IMG/VR virus record: IMGVR_UViG_3300043331_001189
Span: 1 to 43,684 of that record
Length of the DNA: 43,684 nt
Direction: 5' to 3' (one strand)
Origin: a virus
Shown: positions 1 through 6,976 of the stretch, piece after piece
Position numbering within the stretch: the first letter of the stretch is position 1
How the letters are laid out: each line of letters begins with the position of its first letter
Notes under the pieces: model-generated
Database searches by the model: none
What the model was told of the DNA's origin: nothing
Seen by the model: the letters and a program-made list of their open reading frames with translations, nothing else
Program-made: the position numbers and the translations under genes

Positions 1-97
1 GGGCGGGGCTTTGGGGTGCTCACGTGCCGTCTCCCTTCCAGGGGCCTGCGGATGCCACCTCGACCTCCACGGGCGGGTTGTTCGCCAGCGCCTCCAG
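1..97. repeat. Terminal direct repeat, left copy
   Basis: Bases 1-97 match the last 97 bases of the window (43588-43684) exactly. Both lie inside the same minus-strand gene pair, whose GTGA start/stop overlap is reproduced in both copies. This is what an assembler leaves when a circular or circularly permuted molecule is opened at an arbitrary point. A biological terminal repeat of this size is less likely because it cuts through a gene. Confidence 0.95.
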
Positions 98-676
98 CGG
101 CACGCCGAGCCGCGTCTCCACGAGGTCCAGCGGCGGCGCCCCCTCCCACTTCGGCTTGCTGAGCTCCGCCTCCCGCCAGGCCTTCATCTCCAGCGCCTCG
201 GGCTTGAGGGGCGGCGCGCTCGCGCACGCCAGGCAGCGCGCCGGCTCGCCCGGAGTTGTGCGGATGCCGTGGATGCAGGGCTGCCGCCCGGCCAGCTGGC
301 CCCCTCCATGCGCCGCCTCCATGCAGCGCGGCGAACACCAGTAGACTCCTCCCGGCGCCAGGTCCAGGGCCACGGCCCCACATCCGCCGGCGCACGGCGT
401 CCGAGTCCCGAACGCCTCCACCGGCTGCTCCTCCACCAGCTCCCACCACACAGTTCCCGCCTCCGTCGCCACCGCGAACTCCCGCGTCGGCCGGCGCTGA
501 TACGGGCGCTGGTAGTAGCTCCGCACCCGCTCCCACTCGTCACGCCCGACCTGCACCGTCACCGACGGGCGGGGGTTGCGCTCGGTGGCCAGCGCCCGGA
601 GGATGTCGCGCAGGGCGGCGTCCAGCGGCGTGCGGTCGGCCTTGTCGGGCGGGGCGATGGAGTCGTAGGGGGTCAC
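20..676 (-). CDS. Late-operon protein with Cys clusters, unknown function
   Basis: 218 residues from a GTG at 676 whose GTGA overlaps the stop of the upstream gene. The frame stays open further upstream, but that stretch looks like a shadow of the upstream gene. The middle holds Cys-rich Zn-binding-like groups (CAGGCG, a YWCSPRC stretch, CLACAS), and the C-terminus is Pro/Glu-rich. Its TGA overlaps the GTG of the next gene (base 23, equal to 43610), so it is part of the packaging operon leading to the terminase. No family recognised. Confidence 0.75.
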   Translation of the reverse strand: MTPYDSIAPPDKADRTPLDAALRDILRALATERNPRPSVTVQVGRDEWERVRSYYQRPYQRRPTREFAVATEAGTVWWELVEEQPVEAFGTRTPCAGGCGAVALDLAPGGVYWCSPRCMEAAHGGGQLAGRQPCIHGIRTTPGEPARCLACASAPPLKPEALEMKAWREAELSKPKWEGAPPLDLVETRLGVPLEALANNPPVEVEVASAGPWKGDGT

Positions 677-957
677 GGACGTACCCGCCGAATCACGTCG
701 CGCGGGCACTCGCGCAGGCGCGCCATCATGCACGCCGCCTGGGCGTCCGTCGTCGGCGCGTGACGCGCCACGCCCGTGCCCATCCTCTCCGGCACGGGCG
801 CCGACGGGGCGCCGGAGAGCAGGTACACGCCGTCGGTCGTCGTCAGCACGACGCCCTCCCCCAACGGATCCCGTGCCATCCCCAGCACCCGGGTGCCCGG
901 CGGCATCACCGCCGCGATGACCCATGACCGCGCCACGTCCTTGAGTCCCATGCTCAT
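673..957 (-). CDS. Small conserved-looking late protein
   Basis: 94 residues starting MSMGLKDVARSW. The start at 957 is chosen because the frame above it overlaps the DUF5681 gene in poor codon usage. It has a compact beta-rich middle and an Arg-rich C-terminus with two Cys. It lies 13 bases after the DUF5681 gene and overlaps the next start by four bases. Function unknown. Confidence 0.75.
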   Translation of the reverse strand: MSMGLKDVARSWVIAAVMPPGTRVLGMARDPLGEGVVLTTTDGVYLLSGAPSAPVPERMGTGVARHAPTTDAQAACMMARLRECPRDVIRRVRP

Positions 958-970
958 GCCTCGCCTCCCG

Positions 971-1321
971 TCACGCAGCCTCCGACGGCGGGCTGAGGTC
1001 CACATCCTCCTCGGACTCGGCCCGACGCTCATCCATCTCCGTGGGCACGTTGCCGGCCCCGGGCTCACCGTCCGAGTACGCGAGCAGCATCCGGCACGCC
1101 TCCAGCGCGCACCGCAGGATGTCCGCGCCGGCGTCCGGCTCCCTGCCGCGGCGGGCGATGGCCTCCAGCGTCTCGACGGTGGAGGCCCGCTTGGTGCGGG
1201 CGAGCGTCCGCGCCGTCCGCGCGCCGGGTCGTTTGCCGTGCGGGTTGCCTGACTGCCCGGGCCTCCACCTGGTGGACACCGGCGGCGCCACGCCACTGAT
1301 GGGAGATGCTCCTGGCTCCAT
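971..1321 (-). CDS. DUF5681 domain protein, possible small-terminase-like DNA binder
   Basis: 116 residues. Residues 16-32 carry the DUF5681 signature (TRWRPGQSGNPHGK), followed by a basic Arg/Thr-rich helix and an acidic tail. The domain is common in phage genomes, often close to packaging genes, and has been suggested to bind DNA. Here it is the first gene of the leftward late operon that leads, through the circular join, to the large terminase, so a small-terminase-like role is an inference from position. The ATG at 1321 is preceded by a GGTGAG ribosome-binding-like sequence. Confidence 0.75.
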   Translation of the reverse strand: MEPGASPISGVAPPVSTRWRPGQSGNPHGKRPGARTARTLARTKRASTVETLEAIARRGREPDAGADILRCALEACRMLLAYSDGEPGAGNVPTEMDERRAESEEDVDLSPPSEAA

Positions 1322-1514
1322 GTGCTCACCATGGCACATCAGCCTGTGGCCGGGCAACGGCCAGCCTGCGCCGGGCGTGTTTCGCCTGTCTTGGTTTCGG
1401 TCAGCTGGAGTGCGCGCGCGCAGTCCCGACCGGCCCGCCGAAATCGGCGGCGAAAGTGATTGCGCACACTTACGTCGTCGACGGAGTGGCACCGTGCGTG
1501 CAGAGTACGGGGGC
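1322..1514. promoter_or_regulatory. Divergent intergenic region, late operon versus accessory operon
   Basis: No gene is seen in these 193 bases, which separate the leftward DUF5681 gene from the rightward gene at 1515. They must hold promoters in both directions, but I could not place good -35/-10 pairs. They contain a near-palindrome (1405-1428) and a perfect inverted repeat, CCGCCGA-AA-TCGGCGG (1435-1450), followed by AAAGTGATT. Confidence 0.6.
1405..1428. repeat. Near-palindrome, related to 2505-2528
   Basis: CTGGAGTGCGC followed by CGCGCAGTCC is close to a two-fold symmetric site. It differs from the perfect palindrome at 2505-2528 at only three positions over 24 bases. Because no gene ends just upstream on either strand, a protein-binding site fits better here than a terminator. 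Confidence 0.5.
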
Positions 1515-1730
1515 ATGACCACCACGACCACCACCGACTCCGTCACCATTCAGCAGATCGAGCAGCTCCGCCGCGAGGCCGCTGAGGCCGGGGACACCGA
1601 GCAGGTGTCGCTGTGCGACCTGGCGCTCTCCACGTGGAGCACCCGCGCCTTCGTTGGCGGGCCGACCCAGCGGGACGCGGCCCTGCGCGCCTGCGTCCGC
1701 GCCATCAACGCCCGCGAGGACATGGAGTAG
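1515..1730 (+). CDS. Small orphan protein
   Basis: 71 residues beginning with a run of six Thr, then a helical region (QIEQLRREAAEAG) and an acidic end. The ATG at 1515 follows a short G-rich stretch (CGGGGGC) that may act as ribosome-binding site. First gene of the rightward accessory region. No family recognised. Confidence 0.65.
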   Translation: MTTTTTTDSVTIQQIEQLRREAAEAGDTEQVSLCDLALSTWSTRAFVGGPTQRDAALRACVRAINAREDME

Positions 1731-1795
1731 CCCTGACGACCATCCATGTCCTACACACGGCGCGCGTACAGGACTGCGCGATCGCCACGATCCCG

Positions 1796-2014
1796 ATGCC
1801 CCGGCCCACTTACCACATCGAGACGACGGTCCGTCTCGGCAGGCGGGGGCCGCAGTACGTCGTGCACAGCGGGGAGGACGGGGCGGACATGCGCGTGTAC
1901 CCCGCCTACCTGCCGCGTAGGCGCCCTATGCGCGCGTGCGGATTGCGCGAGTCGATCGTCGCGGCTGTCGCGCGCGCGCTGCCTGCTACGCGGCCCGCGT
2001 CGGCGGTGTCGTGA
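1796..2014 (+). CDS. Small orphan protein
   Basis: 72 residues starting MPRPTYHIETTVRLG. The N-terminal half looks like a small beta fold; the C-terminus is Arg/Ala-rich. The start is the first ATG in a frame with good third-position G/C. The stop overlaps the GTG of the next gene (GTGA). Function unknown. Confidence 0.55.
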   Translation: MPRPTYHIETTVRLGRRGPQYVVHSGEDGADMRVYPAYLPRRRPMRACGLRESIVAAVARALPATRPASAVS

Positions 2015-2139
2015 GCGACCTGTCGAAACGGGAGTACCTGAGCCTCCGGGATCTGGAGATCCGACACCACGTCCGTGACGGCCGCCGGATTCTCCGGGGC
2101 GGCAAGTACCGGCCCGGCGAGGCCCGGAGGCTGCCGTGA
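2011..2139 (+). CDS. Very small basic protein
   Basis: 42 residues from a GTG that overlaps the preceding stop. The sequence is strongly basic (REYLSLRDLEIRHHVRDGRR). The coupling and codon usage support translation. A hairpin follows at 2196-2215. Function unknown. Confidence 0.5.
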   Translation: MSDLSKREYLSLRDLEIRHHVRDGRRILRGGKYRPGEARRLP

Positions 2140-2195
2140 GCGGCGCGTCGCGGCACGGGCAGGGCAGACGAGTCCGGAGTGCGCAGCGCTGTAGC

Positions 2196-2215
2196 CGCCC
2201 CTCTCCGGAGGGGCG
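2196..2215 (+). terminator. Hairpin, possible terminator
   Basis: CGCCCCTC and GAGGGGCG form a perfect 8-bp stem around a 4-base loop (TCCG), 57 bases after the stop at 2139. There is no T-run, so it may be a factor-dependent terminator or an RNA-stabilising stem. Confidence 0.5.
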
Positions 2216-2275
2216 CGGTCCAGAGGCGCAGCTCGCCGCCTCCGGCCGTACCACCCAGCGAGCGCGAGGCACCAC

Positions 2276-2491
2276 ATGGACACCACACCGATCGACCGTC
2301 GACCCGACGCAGTCACCACCTACCGCCGCGCCAATGGCTCGCAGGCCGCCACCAGCCGCCCGCGCGTCCAGCGCCCGCCCCGCGTCTACCCGCTGGCGCA
2401 GACGCCCAGCCCGGCCGCGCGCCGGGCGGCCAACGTGGCGAGGCGGGGCGTCATCCCCGGCGCCGCGGGCGCCACCAACGACACGCTGTAG
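2276..2491 (+). CDS. Small basic, Pro-rich protein
   Basis: 71 residues, Arg/Pro/Ala-rich, likely disordered. Third codon positions are almost all G or C, which supports this frame over the longer overlapping frames that start at 2136 and 2179. A perfect 24-base palindrome follows 14 bases after the stop. Function unknown. Confidence 0.6.
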   Translation: MDTTPIDRRPDAVTTYRRANGSQAATSRPRVQRPPRVYPLAQTPSPAARRAANVARRGVIPGAAGATNDTL

Positions 2492-2504
2492 CCGTCTCGG
2501 ACAC

Positions 2505-2528
2505 CTGGACTGCGCCCGCGCAGTCCAG
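2505..2528. terminator. Perfect 24-base palindrome, terminator or operator
   Basis: CTGGACTGCGC-CC-GCGCAGTCCAG has 11-bp arms and a 2-base centre. It lies just after the gene ending at 2491, so it could terminate it. A near copy at 1405-1428 in a promoter region argues instead for a DNA-binding site. The next bases contain TTCGCCGATGTGATT, similar to the AAAGTGATT that follows the first copy. Confidence 0.55.
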
Positions 2529-2647
2529 TTCGAGTTGTCGCATGTTTCGCCGATGTGATTACGGCGGGTTGGCTCGCTGATTCGCTGGCCCGCCGAGTGC
2601 AGTACCAGATAACGCCGCAATGACGCGGCCGATGCAGTGAGGGCACA

Positions 2648-2848
2648 GTGAGCGCCTACGACTATCAGACAGGTGAGTACCTCGGGCACGCCACGGAACG
2701 CCTGGAGGCCGAGTCCGAGGCCGCCGGCCCGACTGGCGCGGTGCTGGGCTACCAGCTGGAGGACGGGGATTGGGATTTCTGCTCGCCGGATGCGGGCGCT
2801 GCCCTGCGCCGGCGGGGCTACGAGATCCGCACCGTCTACTGCGACTGA
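2648..2848 (+). CDS. Small acidic protein
   Basis: 66 residues from a GTG start, preceded by GCAGTGAGGGCACA, one of three similar leaders in this region. The protein is acidic, with a Tyr-rich start and an EDGDWDFCSPDAG stretch, and ends in a single Cys before Asp. No family recognised. Confidence 0.65.
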   Translation: MSAYDYQTGEYLGHATERLEAESEAAGPTGAVLGYQLEDGDWDFCSPDAGAALRRRGYEIRTVYCD

Positions 2849-2863
2849 GCCCGCTCGTCGCAC

Positions 2864-2926
2864 CCCTCGCCGGACCGCCGGCACCCGCGTCGAGTCGCGG
2901 GCGAGGGACTGCCCCAATTCCGGGGC
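2864..2926 (+). terminator. Hairpin cluster between small genes
   Basis: After the stop at 2848 the RNA can form an 8-bp stem (CCCTCGCC 2864-2871 with GGCGAGGG 2900-2907) or an internal CCCGCG/CGCGGG stem, then GCCCC/GGGGC (2911-2926). There is no T-run. The stretch 2849-2948 otherwise holds nothing I can assign apart from the leader of the next gene. Confidence 0.45.
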
Positions 2927-2948
2927 TCCGTGCAGTGAGGGCAACACC

Positions 2949-3203
2949 ATGACCAAGCCCGCGAACGAGATCTGGGCGCTTCCCGCGGACCGGCTGGCCA
3001 GGATGGCCTGCCGAGTCACCGCGCCCCTCGCCACGTCGCTGACCACGGTGCGCCTGGCCACCGGTCGGTGCGTCAGCCCCGACCGGGACGCGGCCAAGGC
3101 TTGGCTGCGCGGCGCGGCACGCGAGGCGGGGGTCAGCCCCGCTGACGGGCGCCTCACTCGGGCGCTCCACTGGGTCGACCTCGTCTCCCTGGTGGCACTG
3201 TGA
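2949..3203 (+). CDS. Small orphan protein
   Basis: 84 residues starting MTKPANEIWALPADRL. The start follows GCAGTGAGGGCAACACC, sharing GTGAGGGCA with the leaders at 2648 and 3475. It is helical and Ala/Arg-rich. Its stop overlaps the GTG of the next gene, indicating translational coupling. Function unknown. Confidence 0.65.
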   Translation: MTKPANEIWALPADRLARMACRVTAPLATSLTTVRLATGRCVSPDRDAAKAWLRGAAREAGVSPADGRLTRALHWVDLVSLVAL

Positions 3204-3391
3204 GGCGCTTCGCGGTCACGGTCGCGGAGCTAGAGGTCATCGCTCAGGCGCTGGCGCTGTGGGAGGCCACGGCCCCGGATGACGAGCAGTCAGAGGGCGA
3301 CGTGTCCTACGCTGACGCGACGCGCCTCCGCGTCGCTTGCGAGACCGCCGCCGCCAAGGTGGCGATTTTGCGCGCAAGGCGCCGCAAGTAG
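3200..3391 (+). CDS. Small helical protein
   Basis: 63 residues from a GTG overlapping the previous stop (GTGA). It looks like a helical hairpin with a strongly basic C-terminus (RARRRK). An 8-bp hairpin follows the stop. Function unknown. Confidence 0.6.
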   Translation: MRRFAVTVAELEVIAQALALWEATAPDDEQSEGDVSYADATRLRVACETAAAKVAILRARRRK

Positions 3392-3403
3392 ACCGGGCCA
3401 CTC

Positions 3404-3427
3404 GCGGGAGAGCCCTCGATCTCCCGC
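3404..3427 (+). terminator. Hairpin after small-gene pair
   Basis: GCGGGAGA (3404-3411) pairs perfectly with TCTCCCGC (3420-3427) around an 8-base loop, 13 bases after the stop at 3391. No T-run. Confidence 0.5.
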
Positions 3428-3474
3428 TACCAGCGTACCGCCGGGTCGCGCCGGCACTACGACGTGAGGGCAAC

Positions 3475-5934
3475 ATGACCATGACCAGGGCAGATCAGGC
3501 AGTGACGCAGTTGTCGGTGGACGTGGCGGGTGGCGTGGTGCTGGTGACGGACGGCCACACCCGGTGGCTGGCCGACGAGGCGGCCTACGACGCGGCGCAT
3601 GACGCGCTCGACTCCCAGTCCGCCATCGGCGACGACGAGGGTGGGGCGGAGGCGTACACCGAGCTCTGCCGCCTGGTGGCCGCGCGCTCCGCCATCGCCT
3701 CGCCTGACGCGGGCTCCGCCCACGGCGCCGCGGCGGCGCAGGAGGCCCTGGTGCTCCGCGCCATCGACGCCGGCCTCGTCACGCTGGATGACGCGGTGGC
3801 CTACTGCCCGTCCGGCGCCCTCGCGGTGAGTCTCTCCGCCCAGGCGTCAGGCGAGTACGTCCAGACGCGCGCCGAGCAGGCCATGCAGGACGTCCGGGCG
3901 GTGGAGGTCGACGGCCAGATGGAGATCCGCGACGGGGAGACGCGCTGGCGGACCACCCCGGAGATCTTGGCGGCGGCGCTGGAGGTGCTGGCGCTCCAGC
4001 CGCCGTGCGAGGACGGGGAGTATGACGGCTGCCCCGGCCACATCTACGCCTACGCCGACCTGTGCGCCGAGGTCCGCCGCATCTCCCGCACGGCCATCGG
4101 CGCCGACGCGGTGGCGGTGGTGGAGGCCGACCAGGCCGGGACGGCACAGGCGGGGTACGAGTTGGTCCTGCGCTGTGCATCCTGGGTTGCGGGCGAGTCC
4201 ACTGACGGCCCCGATCCGGTCGTGACGGTGGCGGAGCAGTTGCGCCGCATCGGCGCGCACGAGACGATGGCCACGGTAGAGCAGGCCACCATCGCCCGCC
4301 AGATGGTCTCCCGCCTCTCCTCGCCCGTCCGCCCGGTGGTCCTGGCGGTCTCCGAGGCGCGCGCGCTGGCCGACATCGACCCGACGCTGGTGCGGGTGGG
4401 ACGGGCTTGGCCGCACCCCGCGACTCCGCAGGCCGTCTACGAGCAGTTGGACCCGTGGTGCCCGTGCTGCCAGGCGGATTCGCCGGCCGCCGATGCGGGC
4501 GGTCCCGAGCAGATCTGCGAGGAGTGCGCGACGTGCTGCCAGGACGGGCGGACGTGCGGTCCGGCTTTCGCCGGCGCCGGCACCATCGACTTCGGCGGCC
4601 GGCCGCCCGATGCCGAGCCCGAGGAGGCCGAGTTCCTCGCGCGCGTCGACGCCCTGCTGGACGACCCGCGACCGGAGCCCTCGGGCGAGTGGGTGCGCGT
4701 CCACACCATCGGCGGCGACGCGGAGCACTCCGACTACTCCCGCCAGGTGCGCATCGCGGGCGACGAGGGCGCGGAGCCCCGCCCGGGTGACGTGTACGTG
4801 GAGCCGAGCGCCAGCACCCGGCAGCGCCTCGCTGGCCGGGCGGAGATCATCGACCCCCAGCACGGGGGCTCGCGCCTGCCGTGGTGCCATAGTTCAGCGG
4901 CAGACCGGTTTGAGTCGCCTCCGGGGCGACACTACGAGGAGGAGCGGGCCGACGCTCCGTACATGGGCGTCCCGGCCGCCGCCTGCACTGCGGCCTTCTA
5001 TGTGGGCGGCCACTGCCGCTCGCGCCTCTCCACCATCTACGTCCGCGCGGACGCCGGCCTGGACGACTACGCCGCGGCTGCCATCCTCGCGGATATGGTG
5101 CGGCCCCTGCCGTACGGGCCGGAGGTCCGCGAGCGCCTCCGCCTGCTCGCCCAGGCGGACAACGTCGCCTGGGATGATCTCCAGGAGTGGGCGCCCGGCC
5201 AGCGCCTCGACGACGTGACCACCACGTTCCCCGGCCTCGCGCGCATCTGCGCCTGCGTGATGCTGACCGCGCGTCGCCGGGCGGAGCTGGTGGCCGAGTG
5301 GCTGATGACGGGCGGCGTGTCTCCCTCGACCGGCGAATTGGAACTGCTCGGCACGTCGGAGCACGCCGCCGCGTCCGACGACTCGCGCGACTACCTGGAC
5401 CACCTGGACCGGCTGGCGGTGGCGGAGCGGACGGCGGAGGCGCCGCGGGTGGAGCTCCTGGTCGGAGGCGGCCTCTGGATTGGCCCACTCTCTCCCAGCG
5501 CCGACCCGGTGGAGGTGTACAGGACCCGTGTCCCCCCTGGCGACACGACGGTGGCGCTGGTCGCCTCCCCCATGCGTGGCCTCTCCGCCGGCCGGGGCGC
5601 CATCGGCTACGGCTACCAGTTCGCCCCGGTGGTGGTGGCGGTGTCGCCGCTGCGCTGCCCCGACAGCCCGACAGGCGAGTGCGAGCCCATGGCGACTGAG
5701 TTGTCCAGGTGCGTCTACGGTAAGCACCCGCCGCGCCGCCTCTACACCATCGCCGTCGCCCCGCACGCCCGCTCCGTCCGCCTGGACTTCTCGGGCCTGG
5801 TCGCCGCGCTCAACGCGCTGGAGCCCGGCTGGGGCGGCAACCCGAGCAGCCGCATCATTGGGTCGCCCAAACCCCAGGGCTCGGCGCTGGACCCGGAGAC
5901 GGTGGCGCGGCTGGTGGTGAGGTGCGTGTCGTGA
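3475..5934 (+). CDS. Large 819-residue orphan protein with duplicated N-terminal domain
   Basis: 819 residues; the ATG at 3475 sits behind GTGAGGGCAAC, the leader motif of this region. Residues about 13-100 and 141-250 look like two copies of one domain (each starts with a VDG/TDG strand pair and a TRW motif, then helices with an LCRLV or LCAEV step). A Cys-rich knuckle follows at about 329-362 (CPCC, CEECATCC). The last third has RADAGLDDYAAAAIL near 520 and GWGGNPSSRIIGSPK near 785; these recall the DHH and DHHA1 motifs of phosphoesterases, but the catalytic pattern is incomplete, so that is only a suggestion. By far the largest gene outside the virion operon. Confidence 0.75.
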   Translation: MTMTRADQAVTQLSVDVAGGVVLVTDGHTRWLADEAAYDAAHDALDSQSAIGDDEGGAEAYTELCRLVAARSAIASPDAGSAHGAAAAQEALVLRAIDAGLVTLDDAVAYCPSGALAVSLSAQASGEYVQTRAEQAMQDVRAVEVDGQMEIRDGETRWRTTPEILAAALEVLALQPPCEDGEYDGCPGHIYAYADLCAEVRRISRTAIGADAVAVVEADQAGTAQAGYELVLRCASWVAGESTDGPDPVVTVAEQLRRIGAHETMATVEQATIARQMVSRLSSPVRPVVLAVSEARALADIDPTLVRVGRAWPHPATPQAVYEQLDPWCPCCQADSPAADAGGPEQICEECATCCQDGRTCGPAFAGAGTIDFGGRPPDAEPEEAEFLARVDALLDDPRPEPSGEWVRVHTIGGDAEHSDYSRQVRIAGDEGAEPRPGDVYVEPSASTRQRLAGRAEIIDPQHGGSRLPWCHSSAADRFESPPGRHYEEERADAPYMGVPAAACTAAFYVGGHCRSRLSTIYVRADAGLDDYAAAAILADMVRPLPYGPEVRERLRLLAQADNVAWDDLQEWAPGQRLDDVTTTFPGLARICACVMLTARRRAELVAEWLMTGGVSPSTGELELLGTSEHAAASDDSRDYLDHLDRLAVAERTAEAPRVELLVGGGLWIGPLSPSADPVEVYRTRVPPGDTTVALVASPMRGLSAGRGAIGYGYQFAPVVVAVSPLRCPDSPTGECEPMATELSRCVYGKHPPRRLYTIAVAPHARSVRLDFSGLVAALNALEPGWGGNPSSRIIGSPKPQGSALDPETVARLVVRCVS

Positions 5935-6113
5935 GCGCCGCGGAGATCGTGGTCAGCATCCTGGCGCTGTTCGGCCTGACCGTCCTGTCGCTGGCGCTCA
6001 CCCTCGTCATCCTGGCTCGCGCTACCGGCCGCGCGGGGCTGACCATCGGCCGCTCCAGCGTCGACGACGGCCTCTGCCCGTGGTGCCGCGGCACGGGCAA
6101 GTCAGACGAGTAG
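5931..6113 (+). CDS. Small single-pass membrane protein
   Basis: 60 residues from a GTG overlapping the stop of the 819-residue gene. Residues about 5-27 form one hydrophobic segment (IVVSILALFGLTVLSLALTL). The cytoplasm-side or periplasm-side tail ends in CPWCRGTGK, a Zn- or redox-like Cys pair. The coupling suggests it works with its large neighbour. Function unknown. Confidence 0.65.
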   Translation: MSAAEIVVSILALFGLTVLSLALTLVILARATGRAGLTIGRSSVDDGLCPWCRGTGKSDE

Positions 6114-6120
6114 CACGCCG

Positions 6121-6173
6121 GCCCCGAGCGCATCGGGGCTTCGCTCCACCGCACGTCATCCCGACGTGCGGTG
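6121..6173 (+). terminator. Tandem hairpins
   Basis: Two perfect stems in series: GCCCCGA/TCGGGGC (6121-6139, 5-base loop) and CACCGCACGTC/GACGTGCGGTG (6147-6173, 5-base loop). They fill the 75-base gap between genes, and the second ends just before the GGAGGTG ribosome-binding site of the next gene, so it could also affect that gene's translation. Confidence 0.6.
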
Positions 6174-6188
6174 AACCGGAGGTGTCGC

Positions 6189-6866
6189 ATGTTGATGCTG
6201 TTGGCTGTGTTGTCGCTGTCTCAGGCGCCAGTGATTCCGCCGGAGATTCCGCCGGAGGTCGCTCAGGTGGCCAAGGACCTGGACGCGATCGCCATCGCGT
6301 CGCGGTCCAAGGGCGGGGCGAACTCCGCCAAGTTCGTTGAGCAGATGCTCACCGCGGCGCCGCGGGGCCAGGAGACGGCCCTGGAGCGGCTGGCGCGCAT
6401 CAAAGAGGGCGTGCTCTGCGGCTGGGTGGAGGGCCTGCTCATCGTGGCGGAGGGGCTCGGTCCGGCGGTCTTCGCGCTGGCGGCGCAGTCGCGCAGCTAC
6501 CAATTCCTGGCGGATGACCACGCGCTGGCCGTGTTCCGTCTCCGCCACCTCCAGCGCGGGCGCTGCGGGGGTCCCGGCGGCAAAGCGGGACTCGAGGAGT
6601 GGCGGGTGCTCGGCATGAAACTCATGGGCGCCGTGCGAGGGCCACTTCACCGGCAGTGGGAGAGCGACCGCCTGCGCTGGCTCCAGCCTGGCACTCCTGG
6701 CGTGTTGTGCTCAGGGCAGGCGGGGATCTGCGCCCAGGCGCCCGGCGGCGTGCTCCCGCAGCCGTACGTGGTGCTCGCATTCTTCGCCGCGGCTGCGCTG
6801 GCCGTGACGCCCTGGCCTGACGAGGTGGCCGGAGCGCCCGCGCTCGTCGCGCTGCTCTCGCGCTAG
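6189..6866 (+). CDS. Secreted or membrane-associated orphan protein
   Basis: 225 residues. The ATG at 6189 is chosen because a strong GGAGGTG lies six bases upstream and the product then begins with a Sec-type signal (MLMLLAVLSLSQA) followed by a Pro-rich linker. The middle is helical, with scattered Cys; a second hydrophobic stretch near the C-terminus (VVLAFFAAAALAVTPW) could span the membrane. It closes the rightward accessory region. It could be a lysis or superinfection-exclusion factor by location, but no domain supports this. Confidence 0.65.
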   Translation: MLMLLAVLSLSQAPVIPPEIPPEVAQVAKDLDAIAIASRSKGGANSAKFVEQMLTAAPRGQETALERLARIKEGVLCGWVEGLLIVAEGLGPAVFALAAQSRSYQFLADDHALAVFRLRHLQRGRCGGPGGKAGLEEWRVLGMKLMGAVRGPLHRQWESDRLRWLQPGTPGVLCSGQAGICAQAPGGVLPQPYVVLAFFAAAALAVTPWPDEVAGAPALVALLSR

Positions 6867-6874
6867 AGAACACG

Positions 6875-6930
6875 GACCGCGAGGAGACCGGGGCCGGGCG
6901 CGTCCTTCCCCGGCGGTTGCCCTCGCGGTC
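6875..6930. terminator. Bidirectional terminator between convergent operons
   Basis: GACCGCGAGG (6875-6884) pairs with CCTCGCGGTC (6921-6930), and the inside can pair further through CCGGGG/CCCCGG. It lies between the plus-strand stop at 6866 and the minus-strand stop at 6977, where both transcripts must end. The remaining bases hold no gene. Confidence 0.7.
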
Positions 6931-6976
6931 TAGAGCTCCGAGCGCCAGCCCTCCCGGCCGGGCGGCGCATCGGACA

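Noticed and set aside
2136-2558. Rightward 140-codon frame from a GTG at 2136
   Set aside because: It runs through the hairpin at 2196-2215 and the gene at 2276-2491, which has far better third-position G/C in another frame.
4885-4925. tRNA-like stretch (GCCATAGTTCAGCGGCAGACC)
   Set aside because: It resembles a tRNA D-arm, but no anticodon stem, T-arm or acceptor pairing follows, and it lies in frame inside the 819-residue gene.
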